A DNA stretch of 64,000 nt from Pedobacter sp. BMA (GCF_001027745.1 NZ_LECU01000001.1:1-64000); one strand, 5' to 3'. Shown: positions 15,593 to 26,034, numbered from the stretch's first letter. Numbers and translations: made by a program. The notes: generated by a model not told the origin, from the letters alone.

Positions 15593-18109
15593 TTAATTCA
15601 AATTTTGTTCCAATGCAACAGCCGCTGGCTCAACTATTTCCCATTCCAGCTTTTCTTCCTCAGGATGCTTGCTCACTTTAATGACCGAACCTTTCTTCAA
15701 CTCACCTGAAATGATGTATTTAGAAATCGGCCGGCGCAGTAAATTCCTGATCACTGCCGATAACTGCCGCGCGCCATATTTAGGCGTAAAGCCATCCAGT
15801 GCAATCATTTTTTTGGCATCTTCAGCAATTTCAAAAGCAATGCCCTGTTTAGCCAGCGATTCAATCAGGCTCTGCAGTTGGATTTCGAAAATCCGAACCA
15901 CATTACTTTCATTGATCGGCGCAAATGGCACAATTTCCGAAATACGGGCCAGAAATTCTGGGCGGAAATGTCCGGCCATCACCTCCATCAGCTCGTTGGA
16001 AACAGGTACGTGACCCTGTGCAATCTGCTCTGCAATCCACTCACTGCCGATATTCGAAGTAAAAAGAATTAGTGAATTGCTGAAATCACCTTCTTTACCT
16101 AAACGGTCATGCATGTGGCCTTCATCCAGAATCTGTAAAAAGGTATCAAATACCGAAGGGTGGGCTTTTTCAATCTCATCGAAAAGCAAAACAGAGTAAG
16201 GTTGCTGGCGGATTTTATTCACCAGTAAACCACCCTCCTCGTAGCCAACATAGCCCGGAGGCGCACCGTATAATAAGGCAGCACTATGCTCTTCTTTAAA
16301 TTCCGACATATCAAACCGGATCATGGCTTTTTCATCGTTAAACAAAAACTCAGCAATAGATTTTGCAAGCTCCGTTTTACCGGTACCCGTTGGTCCCAGC
16401 AGAAAAAATGAACCAATAGGCTGGCCTTTTTTGTTTAAACCACTCCTCGATTCCAGAATTGCGTCAGAAACAGCTTTTAAAGCCTGATCCTGACCGACAA
16501 CTCTTTTCTTTAAATACTGCTCCATATTCAGCAGCTTTTCTTTTTCGCCAGCCTGCAGTTTCCCCATCGGAATTCCGGTTTTGTACGACACAATCGAAGC
16601 AATGTCCTGTTTCGTGATCCTGTCGCGTTTATCGGCCGCATAAATTTTCAAATCATCTAAACTATGTTGCAGGTATGCTTCAAATTCTTCGGCAGTTTCA
16701 AAGGCATCGGTTTGGGTCTCATCCGTCAGTCGTCCCAATAAAACCGGACTAAGTTTATTCTGAAGCAAACTGTAAAGCCATTTATAGTCGGCAAACTTTG
16801 CAGCCTCATCAAAATTCCCGTCGGCCCGCAATGTTTCAAGTTCCGAAGTCAAACCCTCAATAGCACGGTCCGATGTATCATTCATCATCTTCATCGCAGC
16901 CATCGTCCGGTCCAGTAAATCGAATGCAGAATCAGGCAGCCTCCGGTCTTTCATATAACGTTTAGCCAACCGTACGCATTCCGATAAGGCATCCCGGTCA
17001 ATACTCAACACATGGTGCTCCTCATATTTTACAGCCAGTTTCTCCAGCATTTTGATGGTACTTTCTTCATTGGGTTCATTTACCTGTAAAACTTCAAACC
17101 TCCGGCTAAAAGCCTGCTCAGGTTCAATAATCTTCCTGTACTCATCAATCGTTGTTGCACCAATAACCGTTATTTCTCCCCTGGCAAGTTCCGGCTTCAG
17201 CAAATTACCAATACCCGCACCCACCGGGCCTTTACTGTCGAGTAGTGTATGTATCTCATCGATAAATAATACGGCTTTAGAAAATTGCTTAATCTCTTTG
17301 ATAATGTTTTTTAAACGGTCCTCAATTTCACCTTTGTAAGATGCACCCGCAATGAGCGAACCTAAATCAAGTTCAAAAAGTTGCACGTGTTTTAAACTTT
17401 CAGGAACATTACCCTCTACTAAATCAAGTGCAAAGCCATCTACCAACGCTGTTTTTCCTACACCCGCGTCGCCGGTTAAAATCACATTCGGCTTGGTTCT
17501 CCGGCACAAAATCTCCATCATCATCCGCGTTTCTTTATCACGTCCAATAATCGCGTCTGTTTTTCCGTCCCTCACCTGCTGCAACCGGTCAATACAAAAT
17601 TTATAAAGGGCATTTCCCGTTCTTTTGGAATCCTTTACCACTCCCCCCTTTTCAGGCGATACTGCACGGCTGATCTCTTCGTCTTTAACATATAAATCCA
17701 GAATCTCTCTTTCCTTAATCGGAAACGACTTCAACTGATCGGCCTTAAAACCCACACCAGCTTTACACAGTGCGGTTAACACGCAAACAGGGGTAACCAG
17801 ATCCAATCCAAGTTTGATCCGCACATTGTCGGCCTCTTCAAAAATCACGGCGATTTCCGGGCTGCCACTCACCTGCTCATTTACATTGGCCGTTTTCTCC
17901 AGTTCATCAATCCGAACTTCTGCCCATTCGCTGATGTACTCCTCATCCTTGTCTATCGAGCTTAAAAACGATCTTAGTCCCACATCCTTATGCATTAATC
18001 CCTTTAGCAGGTGCGCTGCAGTGAAGCGCTCGTTCCGATACTCCTTTGCCAGCGATTGGGCAACATGTAATGCCGTTTTAACCGACTCGCTTAAATTTGT
18101 AATGGCCAT
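15593..18109 (-). CDS. tssH: TssH / ClpV AAA+ sheath-recycling ATPase
   Basis: The 838-residue product is a Clp/Hsp100 ATPase with two AAA+ modules. Residues 1-150 are the ClpN domain. AAA-1 has Walker A GDAGVGKT (213-220) and Walker B LFIDE (281-285). A short M-domain follows, then AAA-2 with Walker A GPTGTGKT (572-579) and Walker B LLFDE (641-645). ClpV disassembles contracted TssB/TssC sheaths for reuse. The gene starts two bases after the tssR stop and precedes tssB, supporting ClpV rather than a housekeeping ClpB. Confidence 0.94.
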   Translation of the reverse strand: MAITNLSESVKTALHVAQSLAKEYRNERFTAAHLLKGLMHKDVGLRSFLSSIDKDEEYISEWAEVRIDELEKTANVNEQVSGSPEIAVIFEEADNVRIKLGLDLVTPVCVLTALCKAGVGFKADQLKSFPIKEREILDLYVKDEEISRAVSPEKGGVVKDSKRTGNALYKFCIDRLQQVRDGKTDAIIGRDKETRMMMEILCRRTKPNVILTGDAGVGKTALVDGFALDLVEGNVPESLKHVQLFELDLGSLIAGASYKGEIEDRLKNIIKEIKQFSKAVLFIDEIHTLLDSKGPVGAGIGNLLKPELARGEITVIGATTIDEYRKIIEPEQAFSRRFEVLQVNEPNEESTIKMLEKLAVKYEEHHVLSIDRDALSECVRLAKRYMKDRRLPDSAFDLLDRTMAAMKMMNDTSDRAIEGLTSELETLRADGNFDEAAKFADYKWLYSLLQNKLSPVLLGRLTDETQTDAFETAEEFEAYLQHSLDDLKIYAADKRDRITKQDIASIVSYKTGIPMGKLQAGEKEKLLNMEQYLKKRVVGQDQALKAVSDAILESRSGLNKKGQPIGSFFLLGPTGTGKTELAKSIAEFLFNDEKAMIRFDMSEFKEEHSAALLYGAPPGYVGYEEGGLLVNKIRQQPYSVLLFDEIEKAHPSVFDTFLQILDEGHMHDRLGKEGDFSNSLILFTSNIGSEWIAEQIAQGHVPVSNELMEVMAGHFRPEFLARISEIVPFAPINESNVVRIFEIQLQSLIESLAKQGIAFEIAEDAKKMIALDGFTPKYGARQLSAVIRNLLRRPISKYIISGELKKGSVIKVSKHPEEEKLEWEIVEPAAVALEQNLN

Positions 18110-18111
18110 AG

Positions 18112-20493
18112 CTATTTGGTATTTGGCGTTACCGAAGGGTTAAAATTGTTTTCGGTAATGTAGTAATAGGTCTTTCCGTTCGATAAAAACTGCTGCTCCA
18201 CCTGCGTGGCATGCTTTATTTGTTGCACCGACTGGCTCAACAATTTGATATAAGCTTCAAACTGTGGCAAAGGCATTTTGGAGGTATTTTTTAAATCTCC
18301 TACCGTGTATTGGTTCAACATCTCATTCGATACCGGCAAACCGGTTACCAGCTTAAGGTAGGCCGCAAGTGTCATGGATTTAACCGTACCAGATGAAACT
18401 TTCATGCCCAGAAGCTGCTTCGGAAGCTGTGTATAGTTCTTCACCAGCTTGCTCCTGAAAGAAGACTGATCCTGCTGAAGATTCTCACCCAGCATGACCG
18501 AGAAAATATCTGTAATCTGCTTGTATTCCATATCATTTAATACAATCGCATACTGCAGCGAACCACGGTTGTTTTTAACCGCATCGCCCGAAAAATTGCC
18601 TGCACTAAAATATTTAAACGCATTATGCGGCATATGATCCGCAACTTCCGCACCAACCGGCTGATTCAACATACCTTCCACATCAGCCGATAGGTTCTTA
18701 CGTGCAATACCGGTTAAACGGAAGGCACTGTCCAGTGAGCTTATCTGCGTATAAATATCCATATTCGTTTGCTTCACAAATCGCCTTAAAGCGATACCCA
18801 TACTTTGATTGGAGTTTACAGATCCTTTAGTCGGGAAAACGACCCCGCCCTGAATCAGACTATTGGTAGGGTAGTCCAGGTAATAGGAAATAGAATCCTG
18901 CAAACTCGTATTGTAGGGTTGAAACGTTTTCAAACCTTCTCCTTTAACCATAATACTTTTCCGGTAATCGGCTGCCCGTATCGCCGATTCTGAAACCAGC
19001 TTACGCGATTGGATAACAAAATTGTTGAACGATTGATTAAAATCACTGTAAACCTGCAAAGCCAATATTCTTGCATCTGCCACGGCTACCTGTTCGCTCA
19101 GCTCATTAATCAGGTAATTGTTGGTGCCGCCCGAGTCACCGGTGCTGCCTACAAGAATAATCAGGTTGGTTTCGTTCTTTTTATTTTTGAATAAATTTAA
19201 CCCTGCTTTAACTGCGGAGAACACTGGCTGATCGGTGATCTCACCATTGCACCTATCTGTATTTTTCGCCTGGTTAATCAGAAACGACATCAGTTCACGG
19301 TAATCGTTCTGGATGTTGTTTACAAAAATACCCGGAACAGAACAACCACCATTGCCCCTGTAAACCACACCTCCATAACTTACCTTAGTACCGCGGCCGA
19401 AATCATTCAATATATTTTCAAACGAAGAAATGGTATTGGTCATGCCCGAAAAATACTTTGTCATCGCACTCCCCCCGTCAACTACAAATACTACATTAAC
19501 CTTGTTCTTATTTTTTCTTAAGTTAAGGTAATCCTGAAAGGTTAACGATGAACCATTGATCGTTAAAAGCCGGTTATCCTTTTTATTATAAACATCATTT
19601 GCCAAACCAACAGAATAAGTGCCATCCTGATCTGATAAAACCGGAACACTCCTCATTATCAGGTTCTCAGGCTGCAATAATGGATCAACCATAAACTTTC
19701 CGGCTCCGCTTAATCCGCTTTTAATTGCTATCGATGTTGAATCGTCTACATCGTAATTGCCAGGTTTGTTAGCTGTGATATATAAACGGTCTCCCCAGCT
19801 GTGCACTGCCTCAGCCGATACCCATCCATAAATGCTCCTCAAAGCACTGTCGGCAACAAGCTGATCAGATGAACCAATCAAATACTTTTTACCGTCCTCA
19901 CTCTTTTTATAGATATAGGCAATTTCATGCAAACGAACTTTGGTCCTCCGGTCTTTCAGTTCAGGTGTATTGTAAACGAGAATCGAATCGGTCGTATCAT
20001 AATAAAACTTAGCCTCACTCAACGGTGTTTTACCATTGATGATGCCAATTGCTTTCTCAGCATAACCATTTTTTTGGTTCGAAAAAGAACGTTGCCAAAG
20101 CAATAACTTCGATTTAGGGATCCATCCGTAGCTAATTGCACTTTTTTTGTCATTAATCTTTCTTCCCCTGATCATCCCTGCTTTGTACTTAATTAGCTTC
20201 AGGTAGCCATTATCTTCTTTCGAAACATAAAAAGGCTCCATAAAATTCAGCTTTTTCATAATTAAACTTCCACCGGGTGCAGTCGTGGTGTAGTTATCAT
20301 CCCGATCAGAAAATACAATCCAGGGCAAACTGCTGCTGCTGGTACTTTCATTTACATTAATCGTTTGCGAAGGTTTTTCATATGATTTAGGCATGTACTT
20401 CACTTTCTTTCCGAAAGCAGCAGGCGATTGTGCCTGCGCAGTAAACACAGCTAAAAGAAGTATCGAGAGTGCATAATATTTTTTCATAGTCAA
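18112..20493 (-). CDS. tssR: TssR, T6SSiii-specific periplasmic protein with vWA-like domain
   Basis: TssR is one of the proteins specific to the Bacteroidetes subtype iii, thought to build the trans-envelope complex that replaces TssJLM. The product is about 790 residues. A signal peptide starts at the second Met (MKKYYALSILLLAVFTAQAQ), so 20487 is the more natural start. The first ~300 residues are beta-rich, and a von Willebrand A-like domain begins near 328 (VNVVFVVDGGSAM) with a DxGxS-like metal site, D-G-G-S-A, missing the last canonical Ser. The C-terminal third is helical. It is packed between tssP and tssH. Confidence 0.85.
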   Translation of the reverse strand: MTMKKYYALSILLLAVFTAQAQSPAAFGKKVKYMPKSYEKPSQTINVNESTSSSSLPWIVFSDRDDNYTTTAPGGSLIMKKLNFMEPFYVSKEDNGYLKLIKYKAGMIRGRKINDKKSAISYGWIPKSKLLLWQRSFSNQKNGYAEKAIGIINGKTPLSEAKFYYDTTDSILVYNTPELKDRRTKVRLHEIAYIYKKSEDGKKYLIGSSDQLVADSALRSIYGWVSAEAVHSWGDRLYITANKPGNYDVDDSTSIAIKSGLSGAGKFMVDPLLQPENLIMRSVPVLSDQDGTYSVGLANDVYNKKDNRLLTINGSSLTFQDYLNLRKNKNKVNVVFVVDGGSAMTKYFSGMTNTISSFENILNDFGRGTKVSYGGVVYRGNGGCSVPGIFVNNIQNDYRELMSFLINQAKNTDRCNGEITDQPVFSAVKAGLNLFKNKKNETNLIILVGSTGDSGGTNNYLINELSEQVAVADARILALQVYSDFNQSFNNFVIQSRKLVSESAIRAADYRKSIMVKGEGLKTFQPYNTSLQDSISYYLDYPTNSLIQGGVVFPTKGSVNSNQSMGIALRRFVKQTNMDIYTQISSLDSAFRLTGIARKNLSADVEGMLNQPVGAEVADHMPHNAFKYFSAGNFSGDAVKNNRGSLQYAIVLNDMEYKQITDIFSVMLGENLQQDQSSFRSKLVKNYTQLPKQLLGMKVSSGTVKSMTLAAYLKLVTGLPVSNEMLNQYTVGDLKNTSKMPLPQFEAYIKLLSQSVQQIKHATQVEQQFLSNGKTYYYITENNFNPSVTPNTK

Positions 20494-20528
20494 TACAATG
20501 ATATTTTAGGTGAGATGTAGAGTTAGGA

Positions 20529-21506
20529 TTAGTTTCTGGCCTGAACGTCTGCCGAATTAGTTGATGGTGTGGGTTGTGCTGTAGCAGAGTGTTGCTTGAT
20601 GCTCACCAGACTGGCACAAGATGAGTTTGGCTTGATGGTGAGCTGCGCCTCATCAACAGCAATCTCTCCCCCGAAAGTCAAGCCCATACAATACGAGTAA
20701 ATGTCAGTCTGTTTTTTCTTTCCGTTCATCTCCACATTTACCGTTACTTTTTCATTACCACACATATATTTATTAATTAGGTAATAGTAATTGTAATTGA
20801 AATCAGCTCCATTGGCAATAGCCTGTAAACGTGCCCGGATGTCGTCTATGGTTTTACGCTCGCCATCGCCCGGCGCAACCAGGTCCTGAACGATTTCAGA
20901 ATTCGGATCGGTAATCAGAATCGTATGGTAAATAGGTCTTGCACTTTTATCTGATCTTAAGCGTACCACATACTTCCCAGGTGCCCGGTAGGTGTAAAGC
21001 GCAGTTTTACCCTTTACATCAACCCTTCCTGTTTCGCCAAACGACCACTCAAAGTTTTTACCTTCGCCATCCCCTTCCAGCCTTACCTCCTCGTTCACCA
21101 CGCCCGCTGTTGGCCCGCTTATCGTAAGTACACTATCCACAATACTCCTTATGGTGTCGCGCACATTTACAGGAAACTGTTCTCTTAACTCGCCGTCAAC
21201 AGTAAGCCGCACAATGTACGACCCTGGTTTGGTGTAATGATAGGAACCATTTTGCGTATTCGATTTCTCGCCGTTCCCAAACTCCCACTGCCATTTGGCA
21301 GCCTTTGGCGTATTATCGGTGTATACTAAATCTTCATTTAAATAAATTTCGTCTTTTAAAATTCTAGCTTCGATTGATCTCTTTTCAAATAGAGAACTCT
21401 TAAATAGGAAAATCAGGCCACTGAGCAGTAGTACAGCAAGAAGGATGTATAAAATCACGTAGCCCTGCGAATTCGAGTTGACCTGTTTGGTGTTAGTGTC
21501 AGACAT
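20529..21506 (-). CDS. tssP: TssP-like PKD-domain membrane-anchored T6SSiii protein
   Basis: The 325-residue product has one membrane segment near residues 18-37 (YVILYILLAVLLLSGLIFLF) and a large periplasmic part. Two PKD-type Ig domains are visible: the first with WQWEFGNGEKS and GSYIVRLTV, the second with FEWSFGETG and GKYVVRLRS. The tail is serine/threonine-rich. PKD folds mediate protein contacts, fitting a periplasmic spacer in the T6SSiii envelope complex. The TssP name rests on topology, size and position between tssO and tssR; TssQ was not recognised, so the letter assignment is less certain than the membership in the apparatus. Confidence 0.7.
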   Translation of the reverse strand: MSDTNTKQVNSNSQGYVILYILLAVLLLSGLIFLFKSSLFEKRSIEARILKDEIYLNEDLVYTDNTPKAAKWQWEFGNGEKSNTQNGSYHYTKPGSYIVRLTVDGELREQFPVNVRDTIRSIVDSVLTISGPTAGVVNEEVRLEGDGEGKNFEWSFGETGRVDVKGKTALYTYRAPGKYVVRLRSDKSARPIYHTILITDPNSEIVQDLVAPGDGERKTIDDIRARLQAIANGADFNYNYYYLINKYMCGNEKVTVNVEMNGKKKQTDIYSYCMGLTFGGEIAVDEAQLTIKPNSSCASLVSIKQHSATAQPTPSTNSADVQARN

Positions 21507-21537
21507 ATTAGCGTTTTTATAGGTTGATGTTTATGTT

Positions 21538-22026
21538 TTATTTTTGGGTAGAAATCGTTTGCTGTAGTTGTCGTCGGGATATTACACAGTCATCCAGACT
21601 CCTTTTCAATCCTTCCACGTCTCGCAAATTGCCCTTTAACTCCTGCTTATCATAAAACAGAATATCATAAAGCTGGGAGGTCTGAATAAAGGTTTTATAT
21701 CTCGAATCGGCAGCCTTTCTTTCATAGGCCGCCTTGATGGAATTAAGCTGATTTTGAATATCACTTCTCAGAAAAACGGCCTGCACATTCGGATCAAAAC
21801 GGATAATCTGCTTGTAGGAGGAGTCTATTGCTGGCATGGTCTCTTTAACCATTTCCTCAAAAGCCTGATTTTCACTTATTTTTACTTCAAGCTCCTGCTT
21901 GGATATTTCGTAGCGGGAGTTGGATGTATAAAAAATGCCGAAACTCAATAGTCCAACGGCAAACACAAAAAGTGCACAGAAAAACAAAAATTGTTCTCTT
22001 CTCTCTTTTAAACTAAGTTTTATCAT
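21538..22026 (-). CDS. tssO: TssO-like single-pass T6SSiii membrane protein (second copy)
   Basis: The 162-residue product has a short basic cytoplasmic start (MIKLSLKERREQ), one membrane segment (FLFFCALFVFAVGLLSFGIFY, about 13-33) and a long helical periplasmic part that would form coiled coils. This is the TssO layout of Bacteroidetes T6SSs. It lies nine bases after a second protein of the same design, so the two may form a hetero-oligomer. Confidence 0.75.
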   Translation of the reverse strand: MIKLSLKERREQFLFFCALFVFAVGLLSFGIFYTSNSRYEISKQELEVKISENQAFEEMVKETMPAIDSSYKQIIRFDPNVQAVFLRSDIQNQLNSIKAAYERKAADSRYKTFIQTSQLYDILFYDKQELKGNLRDVEGLKRSLDDCVISRRQLQQTISTQK

Positions 22027-22035
22027 GTTCGTAAA

Positions 22036-22557
22036 TTAACGGCCAAAGCGGCCACTGCGAATTCTGGTAACGGCGGTACGGTTAGCTTTTAAACAATGAT
22101 CGAGCTGATCACGGTAACTTTCTATGCTGAAGCGGCTATCTGATAAGGAATCCTGAAGACCTGCCATAGCACCCACGTTATTGTTGAGTTTATCGTACAG
22201 ATCAAAGCTAATACTGGAATGTGGTTTTTTAGCAATCAGGTCTTTAATCCGGTAATTGGCATTCTGGATATCACCCAGCAAAATACCCTGTTTGCTCAGT
22301 TCATCTGCATTATAATTCCGGTATTTCGAAAGCTCTTTAAAACGTAACAGGATCAGATCAAAATTGGTATTGATTTCTTTCCGGAGTGAAGAAAGTTGCT
22401 CCGTCTCTTTTACCTTCTGCTCCAATAAAACATATTCTTTATCAGAAGCGGCGAAAAACAAATAAATACAGCATAAAGAAAATGCCGTTAAAAAAGTAAA
22501 ACTAAGAATGAAGCGCCAGTAAGAGCTTCGGATTTCGAGTGCATTAATAGGTCTCAT
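22036..22557 (-). CDS. tssO: TssO-like single-pass T6SSiii membrane protein (first copy)
   Basis: The 173-residue product starts MRPINALEIRSSYWRF, has one membrane segment (ILSFTFLTAFSLCCIYLFFAA, about 17-37) and a long helical periplasmic region, the same plan as its downstream neighbour. It is the first gene of the minus-strand core operon and is divergent from tssE. An open frame of 60 codons overlaps its start from upstream, but I do not trust it as a gene. Confidence 0.72.
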   Translation of the reverse strand: MRPINALEIRSSYWRFILSFTFLTAFSLCCIYLFFAASDKEYVLLEQKVKETEQLSSLRKEINTNFDLILLRFKELSKYRNYNADELSKQGILLGDIQNANYRIKDLIAKKPHSSISFDLYDKLNNNVGAMAGLQDSLSDSRFSIESYRDQLDHCLKANRTAVTRIRSGRFGR

Positions 22558-22745
22558 AGAGAGTGGATATTAATTTATTACATTGTTGTAAAAGTAATCC
22601 GACTTCTTCCTCCACTATACCGTCCACAAAAATTCGGATTAATTTTTGATCTATAACAAATTCATGTTTTTGTTGTTTGGAACTAAAACGTTTTTTATTG
22701 TTAATGATTAATTTTACTTTTAACAAACACTAAGCCAAATTCTCA

Positions 22746-23180
22746 ATGTCCGAAAATTATTACGCTAAGCCTTTCCGTTTTAATAAGCTTTTTCTAGACG
22801 CTGATCTTCAGACTACTGACCTAGGAAAGTCTATTTCAAATCACCTGGAGCTGATTATCTTCACACGTTATGGAGAAAACCGCTATAATCATAATTTTGG
22901 TTGTGAGATATGGGATCTCGATTTCGAACTTATTGTAAGTGAAAGCATATGGGAAGAAAAATTCCGGAAATCTTTACAGAAGTCCATCAGTGAATACGAA
23001 ACACGCATTTATCAGATCGAGGTGGAGGTAAGGATCACCGAAGTGGAGAATGTATACCCACTCCGTAAAATTACTGAGATCAAAAAAAAGGTGGATATTA
23101 GTGTTCGCGGTATGATAAAGACTACAGGTGAAAAATATTTTTTCAACATCGCACTTTTCTTAAGCCCACTCTCTACTTAA
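22746..23180 (+). CDS. tssE: TssE, gp25-like baseplate protein
   Basis: The 144-residue product is of the GPW/gp25 baseplate family. Visible family parts are TTDLGKSISNHLELIIFTRYGENRYNHNFGCEIW (the segment that, in gp25, ends in the G-C/T-x-L turn) and QIEVEVRITEVE, which matches the beta-strand before the sheath-nucleating end. TssE links the baseplate to the sheath. It is transcribed away from the tssO operon and 27 bases before tssF. Confidence 0.85.
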   Translation: MSENYYAKPFRFNKLFLDADLQTTDLGKSISNHLELIIFTRYGENRYNHNFGCEIWDLDFELIVSESIWEEKFRKSLQKSISEYETRIYQIEVEVRITEVENVYPLRKITEIKKKVDISVRGMIKTTGEKYFFNIALFLSPLST

Positions 23181-23207
23181 TAAATTATCGCCCAAAATAT
23201 TGTACAC

Positions 23208-25082
23208 ATGAAACCAGGTTTTTATTCATCAAAGGAAGAAATCAGAAACAGAATCTTAAAAAATGCAGAAGATTTCTGGAATATTAAAGACAGTAACGAC
23301 TTCGATCCCCTAATCAAACTGATTATCGATGCCTTAAGTAACGAACTTTTCAATGTAACCAACGATGTCAGGAACCTGGAAAACAGAATCTTTGACAAAA
23401 TCAGTAGAATACTCGCACCAGATCACCTCACATCTGCGCTTCCGGCCCATGCCATCGTACAGGCCAGCCCGCTCGAAAACGAAGAACTCATTTCCATCCA
23501 TACCCAGTTCGCGTTTAAAAAGAACATCCAAAGTCAGGACGATGATAAAAACAAGAAAACAGATATATTCTTTAGCCCGCTTCATCAGGTAAAACTACTC
23601 AAAGGTGCAGTGAAATATGTAGCTACAGGCAGCCAGATCCATAAAATAGAACAAAATCAAAGAATCCCGCTTGCAGGCAACTTTGCCAGCTCAACCCTTG
23701 AAAAAAATACCCTTTACATCGGACTATCCGGTATTAAACACTGGATGGAGCTGGATAGGCTAAATTTCTTTTTTGACTGGAAAAATTATGCCGTTCCGGA
23801 GAATACCTATGAGTTGCTCGCACTTGGAAAGTGGTTTTACCAAGCCAATCAACTCACTGCCTACACAGATCGTTTCATGGATGACCAGTCTGCTTTTATG
23901 GTCAATGCGCCCTTCCACCATAAACAATTACTCAGTCTTATTAAGGCCGACGTGCTCCATTTCTATAGCAACAGATTTATCACACTTGCCGATTTGAATG
24001 ATGTTATTTCATCCGAATCAGACAAATGGCCTGCAGATTTCAATCAGGTCTTTCAGCCGGCAACTTTGCAACAGCTTGAAAATGTACTCTGGTTAAAACT
24101 CGTTCTGCCCGCTTCCATCACACAGGAAATGCTGAATGAACTGCATATCAACATCAATGCTTTTCCGGTAGTAAATAAAAAACTGCACCAGATAAAACAC
24201 CGCCTCAAAACCATGAACAACGTCATTCCTATCAAAACGGAAGAGCTTGAGCACATGCTGGCCGTGGAGAGTTTGAGAGATAATAAAGGAAAAAGCTATA
24301 ATGAAATCCCCTACACCAACGAAAATGAAAAAGGAGATGGCTCCTTTTCTTTAAGATATGGAGGTACAGAACGTTTCGATACACGGAATGCCAAAGAACT
24401 GATGGATTATTTATTTGAACTGCTGCGTGATGAGAAGGCCGCTTTCTCCGCCTACGGACCTGATTTCCTAAGTACCACACTTAAAAACCTGGAACAGAAT
24501 ATCGCACTCATTGAGCAGAAAAGCCGTTCTGCGCTTCGCGCTGTGAAAGAGTTACCCAGCTACATCATACTCAAACCTTTAGACGATGCCGATATCGTAT
24601 TTCTTGATATCTGGGTTACACAGGCGGAAGAAGCCAATAAAATCAACGCAGGGAACAAACTTGCAGCTTATAACAACCCGAAACTGAATGCAGAAAGCAT
24701 ACAGTTTCTTACCCAAACCAAAGGCGGCCGCTCCAAACTTACAGCAACCAACAGGGTGCAGGCCTATAAATATGGATTAACAACGGCCGACAGATTAATT
24801 ACCCGTGCGGATATCATTAGCTTTTGTAAGTATGAACTCGCTGATAAAATTGTAGGGGTAACCCTGGCAAAAGGCTTAATACTCGATAATAAGCCTAATT
24901 CAGGTTTCATCAAAACCACTGATATCATCATTGAACCAGCTCCATTCGCCGGCCTGTCCACCGAAAGCTGGAATGAGCTTTTAGACCTCACGCTGTCGAA
25001 AATAAAATCAAGGAGCACAATGAATATACATTTCAGGATGATGCTTAAAACGCCTGGTTACAGCTTTGCATCACAGGGTTAA
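23208..25082 (+). CDS. tssF: TssF, baseplate wedge protein
   Basis: The product is 624 residues and of normal TssF length. The N-terminus has the family pattern KEEIRNRILKNAEDFWNIKDSNDFDPLIKLIIDALSNELF, followed by ILAPDHLTSALPAHAIVQASP, which matches the conserved P-A segment of TssF. With TssG and TssE it forms the baseplate wedge. Its partner gene tssG is on the other strand, 13 bases away tail to tail, rather than next in the same operon as in most T6SSs. Confidence 0.9.
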   Translation: MKPGFYSSKEEIRNRILKNAEDFWNIKDSNDFDPLIKLIIDALSNELFNVTNDVRNLENRIFDKISRILAPDHLTSALPAHAIVQASPLENEELISIHTQFAFKKNIQSQDDDKNKKTDIFFSPLHQVKLLKGAVKYVATGSQIHKIEQNQRIPLAGNFASSTLEKNTLYIGLSGIKHWMELDRLNFFFDWKNYAVPENTYELLALGKWFYQANQLTAYTDRFMDDQSAFMVNAPFHHKQLLSLIKADVLHFYSNRFITLADLNDVISSESDKWPADFNQVFQPATLQQLENVLWLKLVLPASITQEMLNELHININAFPVVNKKLHQIKHRLKTMNNVIPIKTEELEHMLAVESLRDNKGKSYNEIPYTNENEKGDGSFSLRYGGTERFDTRNAKELMDYLFELLRDEKAAFSAYGPDFLSTTLKNLEQNIALIEQKSRSALRAVKELPSYIILKPLDDADIVFLDIWVTQAEEANKINAGNKLAAYNNPKLNAESIQFLTQTKGGRSKLTATNRVQAYKYGLTTADRLITRADIISFCKYELADKIVGVTLAKGLILDNKPNSGFIKTTDIIIEPAPFAGLSTESWNELLDLTLSKIKSRSTMNIHFRMMLKTPGYSFASQG

Positions 25083-25095
25083 AAAAATGTTTAGG

Positions 25096-26034
25096 TTATA
25101 AAAATACGGTATATCCGAGATAAGCATTTTCTCCGTTCTCGCTTAAAGTAGTTTCCTGAAAATCGGGGTCGGTCAGTAAGTCAACCAACACCTCCGTTTC
25201 AAGGGGAATCAGGTAGCTTAAAGCCATATCCATGATTTCCCGGTTTTTATGCCCGGGCATAAAACCAACCAGTTCTCCAGGTAAAACAGGACCTATACTG
25301 ATATTCAGCAACTCATAATCGGGCATAAAATCGTTGCCAATAATGGTGTCGATTCCTAAATCACTCTTACCAAGCTCCATCTGCATGTCCCCCGCTACAG
25401 GCTCTGGTTTAATGTGAGTGGAAATATCCGAGATCTGAATCGGAATATTAAACAGTGCGGTTAATACCTGAGATACAAAAGGAATGTCATTCCTGCGGGT
25501 TTGTATTTCCGGAAGCAAATGCATCCAGATGATACTCTGCTCTTTATTTAGCAAACTAAACTCATCCCAGCTGTTTTCAAAAATCTGATTAAGGTGCGGA
25601 TACGTGGTCTTCTTATCCAGCTTATTCTCATATAACTCCCCAATCAAACGGGCATGGTTCAGTTCGGCATCAAAAGGACTGAAAAATAAACGGGCTTCCT
25701 TTTCTTCTTCCCTTCGCTCCTTAATGTCTTTGATCATGCCTTCCTCATCCATTCCCGATGAACCTCTCGGCGGGCGATGAAATAAGCCTTCAGGCAACAT
25801 GTCATATAAACCCTCCCTGTTTACCAGTATGCGCAACCTGTCCTGTCGCCTGCGTTCACTATAGTATTGCTCCGTCTCCGCAATGTCTTTAGAGAAAGCC
25901 CTCCGATCACCCCCTATCGGGATAACCTCCAGTGCATCTGCATGAATAACCCCGCGCTCTATCAAATCAGCAGCATGCACAGCTGCTTTGTAATCGGTAA
26001 AAAGTTCGTTATTTACAATCTTTGCCTTTTTCAT
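25096..26034 (-). CDS. tssG: TssG, baseplate wedge protein
   Basis: The 312-residue product is assigned to TssG by RLRILVNREGLYDMLPEGLFHRP (near 85-107), the family's conserved turn, and by its place among the baseplate genes. A charged helical insert follows (IKDIKERREEEKEARLFFSPFD). It is the only core gene transcribed alone, convergent with tssF and divergent from tssN. TssG pairs with two TssF subunits in the wedge, so a separate transcript could limit wedge assembly. Confidence 0.82.
   Translation of the reverse strand: MKKAKIVNNELFTDYKAAVHAADLIERGVIHADALEVIPIGGDRRAFSKDIAETEQYYSERRRQDRLRILVNREGLYDMLPEGLFHRPPRGSSGMDEEGMIKDIKERREEEKEARLFFSPFDAELNHARLIGELYENKLDKKTTYPHLNQIFENSWDEFSLLNKEQSIIWMHLLPEIQTRRNDIPFVSQVLTALFNIPIQISDISTHIKPEPVAGDMQMELGKSDLGIDTIIGNDFMPDYELLNISIGPVLPGELVGFMPGHKNREIMDMALSYLIPLETEVLVDLLTDPDFQETTLSENGENAYLGYTVFL

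Noticed and set aside
15593..18109. Housekeeping ClpB chaperone instead of ClpV
   Set aside because: The middle domain is short and the gene is embedded between tssR and tssB with two-base spacing, which fits TssH.
22544..22726. 60-codon open frame on the minus strand overlapping the start of the first tssO
   Set aside because: It starts with TTG, overlaps tssO by 14 bases in another frame and fills most of the divergent promoter region. The lysine- and isoleucine-rich composition is what AT-rich non-coding DNA gives.
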